Assembly: GCF_003590095.1 (NCBI RefSeq)
Contig: NC_039500.1
Coordinates: 3,720,001 to 3,784,000, forward strand
Direction of reading: 5' to 3'
Length of the DNA stretch: 64,000 nucleotides
Source: Trichoplusia ni
Lineage: Eukaryota > Arthropoda > Insecta > Lepidoptera > Noctuidae
Shown here: positions 58,733 to 64,000 of the stretch, in pieces
Position numbering within the stretch: the first letter of the stretch is position 1
Layout: every line of letters begins with the position of its first letter
Translations under genes and position numbers: made by a program
The notes under the pieces: generated by a model
What the model saw: the letters and a program-made list of their open reading frames with translations, nothing else
The model's database searches: none
What the model was told of the DNA's origin: nothing

Positions 58733-59936
58733 ACATATGAACAGTAAACGGAAACATCTCAAGTTGGTATTTAACTGACAAATAATCATTCCTTTAATTC
58801 AGAGAATGTTCCAAATAATTACGTTCACACAGCCGCTCAGAAAGACTTAATTAGACGCTACAATGACCAAATGCGGACCAAAATTACACTTAAAGGAAAC
58901 ACTGGTTACCTTATCAACATAGCAGGGGCATCCATTCAGACATTCCGCAACTAAGTACAATTGTTTGACTCCGGCACAACGTCGACCGTTGTAAAATAGA
59001 GCAAAAATCATTCGAGAACGAATCAGCATCAGTTGGCGACATTTAAATGTGCCGGCGGTGCTTTTGGACCCGCCATTTGCATCCGAGATCGCGTTGATCG
59101 GCCATCCCGCTTTTTTTTTTTTGCCGCCAACGCGATGGTGCATGTTTGTGGTACACCGAGTGCAAGGTGAGAAAGGTAAGTTTTCTGCTATAAGATGTTC
59201 ATAATTATAATTTAATATATAAAATATTTGTTTGTATTAGAAGAAAAGTGAGACCGAATAGCTGCAACAAAGATGTATAGCCCTTTTCTTTACAAACTTT
59301 TTTGGATAATTAATTTTGAAAGTAGCGAAAACAAAATAGACTAGGTGTGTTTTCGCTTATTTACTTCATTTTGTGTTGCATTGAATTTCTGTTTCACATG
59401 CCATTTAGGAGATGCTAAAGCATTTATGGTGTCATCAACGGACTTGTAGGGATGCTAAACTTGGTAAGTAGTTCGAACCGAAGACAGAAGTATTTTCTCT
59501 TTATGGGGCTTTTCTATTTGGGGCATATCTATTATCTTCATGGGGCCTACTATATTTATAGGTATTGTTCAAACAAATGATTAACTTTGTTTTAGGATGA
59601 AAACTGAATGCAATAAATACAAAACCCAAACTACAAAGTAACTATTTCAATAGGTCCACAAAAAAATAGTTGCGCCCAGTGTCTCCCCTGCCTGCCTCAC
59701 ACAGCATTTCGTTTTACTCTTGCACCAACTTTATATTCGGTAGCGGCGCACCAAAGGAACGCATTCAATTATTCAGTCTTATTATTTTTGTTTATAAGTT
59801 GTGTATGTCCGTCGCCGTGATGACTATCATCATGCAAGCTAATTGGACCTCGATGGAAACAAAAGTATCATTTAAAAAATAGCAAAATTTACCGTACATT
59901 GATTGCAAAGATGGATTGGAAAGGAATTCTTGTTCA

Positions 59937-60085
59937 AACCGACTTAAAATGTCTAAACGACTTCGAATAAAAACTAATGAAACAAACTGGATGAGCCCAA
60001 AATAATGACAGTTACATATTTCACGTTAAATAGAAAAAGAAATAAAATCGCACTTGAGAATCTTCTTCTTGAAGTCGGTTCATAA
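59937..60085. repeat. short repeat bounded by AACCGACTT / AAGTCGGTT
   Basis: CAAACCGACTTAAAATG at about 59937 and TTGAAGTCGGTTCATAAG at about 60070 are inverted relative to each other. Such AACCGACTTCAA ends are frequent in lepidopteran repeats. A 140-bp miniature element is possible but the target duplication is not clear. Confidence 0.3.
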
Positions 60086-60324
60086 GAAGGAGTAGGTATG
60101 GAGAGAGATTTGATGAATACATTATTTCAATGTTTATGTTTGTTTGGTTTTTCAAACTCAAATCATTTCAATGGGTATACTTATTTTGATAAAACGTGTG
60201 CTTTTATGTAGACGCACTTGATAAACGAGACCTGATAATTGTCTAGTTTTTACTAATCGCGGATACTGCAAAATAATGACTACGATAAAAATAATTAAAC
60301 TGTCATTTCTATTATTAACAAACT

Positions 60325-60480
60325 GCACGCATAGCGAGTGGTCACCACGCGAATCCCACAGAGCGCGACGTATCGCGGGTTCGATCCCCGCAAAAAAGCA
60401 TTTGTGTGATCCACGAATGCTTGTCCTGAGTCTGGGTGTCTTTGTGCATGTGATTTGAATGTCAATTTTTTCTTTCAATG
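60325..60480 (+). mobile_element. tRNA-derived SINE copy
   Basis: A-box-like AGTGGTCACC, B-box GGTTCGATCC (60378-60387), then GCATTTGTGTGATCCACGAA, TGCTTGTCCTGAGTCTGGGT and a T-rich tail. Its body matches the copy at 24640 and the reversed fragment at 61020. Confidence 0.7.
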
Positions 60481-60819
60481 TCCGACTTGTAGTTTAATGC
60501 ATAATAATGTTTTTTTTTTATTTTATCCCGCAAACATAAATTGTCAAAATTACAGTGAATGAAACTTACGCGTGACATAACTCCAAACCTTTATACGTCT
60601 TTTCAGCAGTTTGTTTATGTCAATATTTTTTATTTAGTAAAATCTTCGTTAGTCTTTTGTATGGAACCGTCGCTGTCGCGACTCTGACACGCACATGACT
60701 GATTTTTTAACAGAATTATTGTAATTTCAGATAATTGTAAGGGCAATCATTTGATCCTCCAGGGGACTACATTCTAACACTGAATTTTACAAGTAAAAAT
60801 GGCATATTTTTAATAACTA

Positions 60820-60825
60820 TTTATT
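60820..60825 (-). terminator. poly(A) signal of Rrp46
   Basis: AATAAA on the - strand, ten bases after the stop codon (TGA at 60837-60835). Confidence 0.5.
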
Positions 60826-60834
60826 ATTTATATA

Positions 60835-62941
60835 TCATCCTATAACATTGGAGTATTTGCTAACGATCTCCTTGTAGAAGGCGAACACCAGGTGGCTGGC
60901 GGCGCGACACCGCTCCACCGCCTCGCTGTACGCGTCCTCGCTGTAACTGCCCTCTGTGAAACCTGCAATACGGAAAATAGGTTTAAAACTTTTTCTCTAC
61001 ATACAAATTAAACTAACTTAGTCCTTGTGTCAGGGGGTTTGACACACATCAAGTCACATGAAAAGAGTCACCCAGGCTCAAAAAAAGCCTTTATGGACCA
61101 CACAAAGTTATACACGGGGAGCAAACCCATTTTATTAACCATTCAAACTTTTGTTTAAATGTAAACATTTCACACATTCACCTGTAACAAGCGACTTTTC
61201 TCTGCTATCAAATACGAAGGTCATGTTAGCGCGAGCTGTGTCGAGCTGGTCGCGAGCGGGGTCGAGCTGTATGTTGCCGCTCTCGTCGATGGCACAGCTC
61301 ACCGCCGCGAACGTGTGGCGCATCGCGAGCCCCGCGTTCAGCAGGGCGAGGCAGGAGCAGTTTATACAGCATGCAAGGAACTGGAATAAATATGTTGTGG
61401 TAATTAATGGGTATGTTATTTGACATAAGTTCTACAGTGGTATCCCATAGCATCAGGAAGTATAAAAAAACACAATTAAATTAAATAAACTTCTATCTTT
61501 TTCCTGTGGCCTTTTGTATTCAAGGGTTTAGTTGTTTACAGTGTTCCTTTCCATTCTATAATATGACTGTGAAACTGCTAACCTAGGGACAGTAGTATTT
61601 TATTTTATTACTTTCATTAATCAAAAAGTTTTTATTTCAAATATGCCGTTTTCCAGGGATTTTTAGCATGACTTTCATATACAAATTAACGTGGCAAGAA
61701 TCTCCATCTTCCTCATACTCCACAGTGAGTGGAAGGTCTTAGGTTCTCATCAAGGATTAGCCTTACTATAATACTTACTCCTCCTTGGTCCTCCAACTCC
61801 TGTATAGTGACAGTGATCCCAGTACGAGGGTATAGACTGCCAAGAATAGCTGTTTCACAGGTCTGTCTGATTACATGCTCCTTGTACCTAAAAAAACAAA
61901 ATAATAATATGATTATACACCTATATAAAAACTGAACTTAACAGCATAAGTCTAAAGAGTGGTAGGTTTTAGCTGGACATACAATATTAAGGTAAAATGA
62001 TAATAGTGATAGTAGTAGTGAATGTAGTGATATTACAAAAAGTTTCTTATGCAAAGGTACTATGTAGGGTTAACCAAGCATAAACACTAAATAACATAGA
62101 GAACTTACAGAGGAACAAGTTAATTTACAGTATTCACTTGCTCATTTATTACTTAAGTATTTAAGAACAGATTGGAAGAAGTGAAGAGCAAGAAGGATGT
62201 CATCATCGGCCTACCTAAGTACCAGTGTTTTACAAGGACCGACTAAGAAGGATGTACATAGATCAATAAAAGGAAAACTAAAGAAGAAGTGCTGTAGTAA
62301 GGAAGTCAAAGAGATGACACAGGATGGAGAAAGATAGAAAGCTACACAGTCAAGTGACTAGCTGCAGTAGCTGCCTAGATGATGGTAATAGAGTCACCTG
62401 TCTCCAACTGTTGGCTTGCCTCCTTTACTACTGAACAGCACCTCCAGTGTTGCCTTCTCTATGCTCTGGCTCTGCATTTTCACATCCAAAGGGCCATTCA
62501 CGCTGACTAGAGAGACTGTGTGTCCTGATATATCATGAATTTGGTTATTACAGTGATTTATTTACGATTTTCCGCTGATATTTGCCTATAAAAGTAGCAT
62601 GTGTCTGTAAGCGGGGACATAGTTGAGTTACGATATCAAGCTTTTAGTTTTGTTTCGCGGTTCAAGCGCGAATTAATAAACGTTACTGTCTTCAGCAAAA
62701 TTTTCGTCTATACCAAGTCACAAAATTTAAAGCTCTGATAAATATTGTGAGTAACAATGGGAAACTCTTTCGGGCACAACAAAATTATACATAATTTTTT
62801 ATAAAGTCTAAATTTGTAAATGCAGAAGGAATGTTTACCTTGTGATAAAATAGCCGAGCCATCGGATTTGCTGAGGTAATTACACTCGCATTTCATTGGC
62901 CTTAACTTAAAATCTTTCAAGTCTGTATTTTCACTAACCAT
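60835..62941 (-). CDS. Rrp46: RNA exosome subunit Rrp46 / EXOSC5
   Basis: Five exons on the - strand: 62941-62839, 62524-62398, 61887-61779, 61380-61182 and 60962-60835. All have GT/AG borders and consistent phases, giving 221 residues (human EXOSC5 is about 235). It is an RNase PH-fold protein. The start has CECNYLSKSDGSAILSQG (the R-x-DGSA..QG block of the family), then KATLEVLF, the helix EHVIRQTCETAILGSLYPRT, TVTIQELEDQGGFLACCINC, NAGLAMRHTFAAVSCAID and FVFDS. The C-terminal helix is AYSEAVERCRAASHLVFAFY. Rrp46 is a structural, catalytically inactive ring subunit of the nuclear and cytoplasmic exosome, which degrades and processes RNA 3' ends. ATG 62941 is the first in frame and fits the family start. 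It is divergent from NEMF. Introns carry a SINE fragment (61020-61130) and purine-rich sequence. Confidence 0.95.
61020..61130 (-). mobile_element. SINE fragment inside the last Rrp46 intron
   Basis: On the - strand: GGGTTTGCTCCCCGTG, TTTGTGTGGTCCATAAAGGC and TTTTTTTGAGCCTGGGTGAC, which is the body of the SINE at 60325 with substitutions. The tRNA-like head is truncated. Confidence 0.55.
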
Positions 62942-63866
62942 TTTTGATCGGTTTGTTTTATTTTACAATAATAACAGTCAAAACACGAGTGAAAATGAAA
63001 TAAACGTGTATTTGACGTCACGTCAGTTTGACAGGGAGTCCATGACCAGAATTTTTTCGTTATAAAATGTATGCATGAGATGCAAAAAAATGGAAGAAAT
63101 TTAAACGTTAAAGTAATTCTCGTAGGATTTTTTTTACAAATGTTTTATTTTATTTTATTCATAGCATAAATATATTAGGTCGCGGGTTTATACTGTGTTT
63201 GTAACCTGAAATTGTGATCATAAAGTACGGTGTTAAATTGAATGCAGATTATCCGATCCGATTTCATCAATGACTTAATAATGTTTTATTAAATAAAAAT
63301 TTAATAAAAATTTCAATGGCACAGTTTCGAAATCAAATCACCATGAAACTAGACTACATCACATCCGATTAATTAATACTTTTTTAAGATTGACAGAACG
63401 GAGGATTGAAAATTAAATTATTCTGGTACCGTACCATGACTCTCATCATAGATAATACATATAATACTGGTAACTCTCATCTCACCTCACCATCTAATTC
63501 ACTTGAATTGTTTACATTTTGATGAACCATATGTATATTTATACCCCTACATATATGTGTATTATTATGACAAAAAATTGAAAAATTAAGGTGGTAGATA
63601 AAATTTTGCATCACAAATAGATAGACGCCTATGACGAATCGATGATCACAATAATCTGGGTTGACTGCCAGTTAAGTGAGAAATGGATGACAATTCTCGC
63701 TCAATCGACTAACTCGTAAATCTATAGTAACGACATAAAATCTGACGTTTTATTATTTACTCGTGAAGACGTGAATCTTGTCATTTTCAATTCTCGCTAT
63801 TTTGACGAGAATTTTTATTGTTTTTGTGCAATGTTATAAACTGAACAGTGAAAATAAACCGCAAAA
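62942..63866. promoter_or_regulatory. bidirectional promoter region of Rrp46 and NEMF
   Basis: 925 bases separate the two divergent ATGs. TGACGTCA at 63013-63020, overlapping TCACGTCA, lies 72 bases upstream of the Rrp46 ATG and is a strong CREB/ATF site. CAATTCTCGCT occurs twice (about 63691 and 63790) on the NEMF side. No TATA box at a convincing distance is seen on either side, as expected for housekeeping genes. Confidence 0.55.
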
Positions 63867-63922
63867 ATGAAGAACCGATTTAACACATACGATATTATGT
63901 GCATGGTCACAGAACTGCAAAG
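63867..63922 (+). CDS. NEMF: NEMF / Caliban (Rqc2) first coding exon, partial gene
   Basis: The ATG at 63867 (AAAAATGAAG context) opens MKNRFNTYDIMCMVTELQ, then two bases of the next codon before the GTATTT donor at 63923. MK-x-RF-T-x-DI-x2-x-V-x-EL is the invariant start of the NFACT-N domain in NEMF/Caliban/Rqc2. NEMF binds the 60S subunit with a stalled peptidyl-tRNA, recruits Listerin and adds C-terminal tails during ribosome-associated quality control. Only this 56-base exon lies in the window and the rest is downstream. The short first exon leaves little room for error, but the match is residue by residue. Head-to-head with Rrp46. Confidence 0.85.
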
Positions 63923-64000
63923 GTATTTATCAAAACAAGCATGAATATTTGATTATTTTACCAACTTTGTTTAACAATATATTACGTGGACTACTACGAA

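Larger units (their letters stand above)
52274..60834. other. intergenic sequence between the hAT element and Rrp46
   Basis: A mixture of AT-rich unique DNA and repeats listed separately, with CpG-rich patches at 53225-53285, 55730-55850 and 57360-57425. No host gene was recognised. The longest open frames (about 100 codons) are unsupported. Confidence 0.5.

Noticed and set aside
60325..60390. tRNA gene candidates based on B-box sequences (also at 24674, 55275, 56211, 48992)
   Set aside because: None can form a complete cloverleaf. Each is followed by a shared SINE body or lacks an A-box at proper spacing.
1..64000. CRISPR arrays, bacterial operons, rRNA genes, origins
   Set aside because: None present. 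The window is eukaryotic nuclear DNA with spliced genes.

Overview
The window is AT-rich nuclear DNA from an insect, almost certainly a lepidopteran. It has large introns and intergenic spaces, tRNA-derived SINEs, non-autonomous Helitrons with TC/CTAG ends, RTE-like tails of the CCAGCAGTGG type, and protein-coding exons that read as insect orthologues. The species cannot be named from the sequence.

Region 1 (1 to about 26.5 kb) is the 3' end of homothorax (hth, the Meis-type TALE homeobox gene) on the + strand, with its downstream flank. Only two coding exons are visible. Exon 12123-12181 encodes the end of the homeodomain recognition helix. Exon 15763-15920 encodes the C-terminus and stop. 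They are joined in phase across a 3.6-kb intron, and a likely 3'UTR runs to about 18.7 kb. The rest is intron or flank, almost free of transposons. Scattered through it are 19 copies of TACCAGG on both strands, 18 of which continue as TACCAGG-N4-CA(T/G)(A/G), plus two CACCAGG variants. By eye the heptamer is absent from the remaining 37 kb. I regard this bipartite motif array as the strongest undescribed signal in the window.

Region 2 (about 23 to 40 kb) is intergenic and repeat-rich. It holds Helitrons, SINEs, palindromic repeats, a non-LTR zinc-knuckle remnant and a Penelope-like GIY-YIG reading frame. No host gene was recognised.

Region 3 (40.1 to 46.9 kb) carries two divergent paralogues of prenyl diphosphate synthase subunit 2 (PDSS2, coenzyme Q side-chain synthesis) arranged tail to tail. 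Copy A (+) has two exons and copy B (-) has four. The first intron is shared, and copy A is uninterrupted where B has introns 2 and 3.

Region 4 (46.9 to 60.8 kb) is intergenic, with an intact non-autonomous hAT element (10-bp terminal inverted repeats and an 8-bp target duplication) that has a Helitron fragment nested inside it, several SINEs, palindromic repeats and a U2-snRNA-like fragment.

Region 5 (60.8 to 64 kb) is a divergent housekeeping pair. A complete five-exon Rrp46/EXOSC5 (RNA exosome ring subunit) lies on the - strand, and the first coding exon of NEMF/Caliban (ribosome-associated quality control) lies on the + strand, running off the window. They share a 925-bp intergenic promoter region with a CRE near the Rrp46 start.
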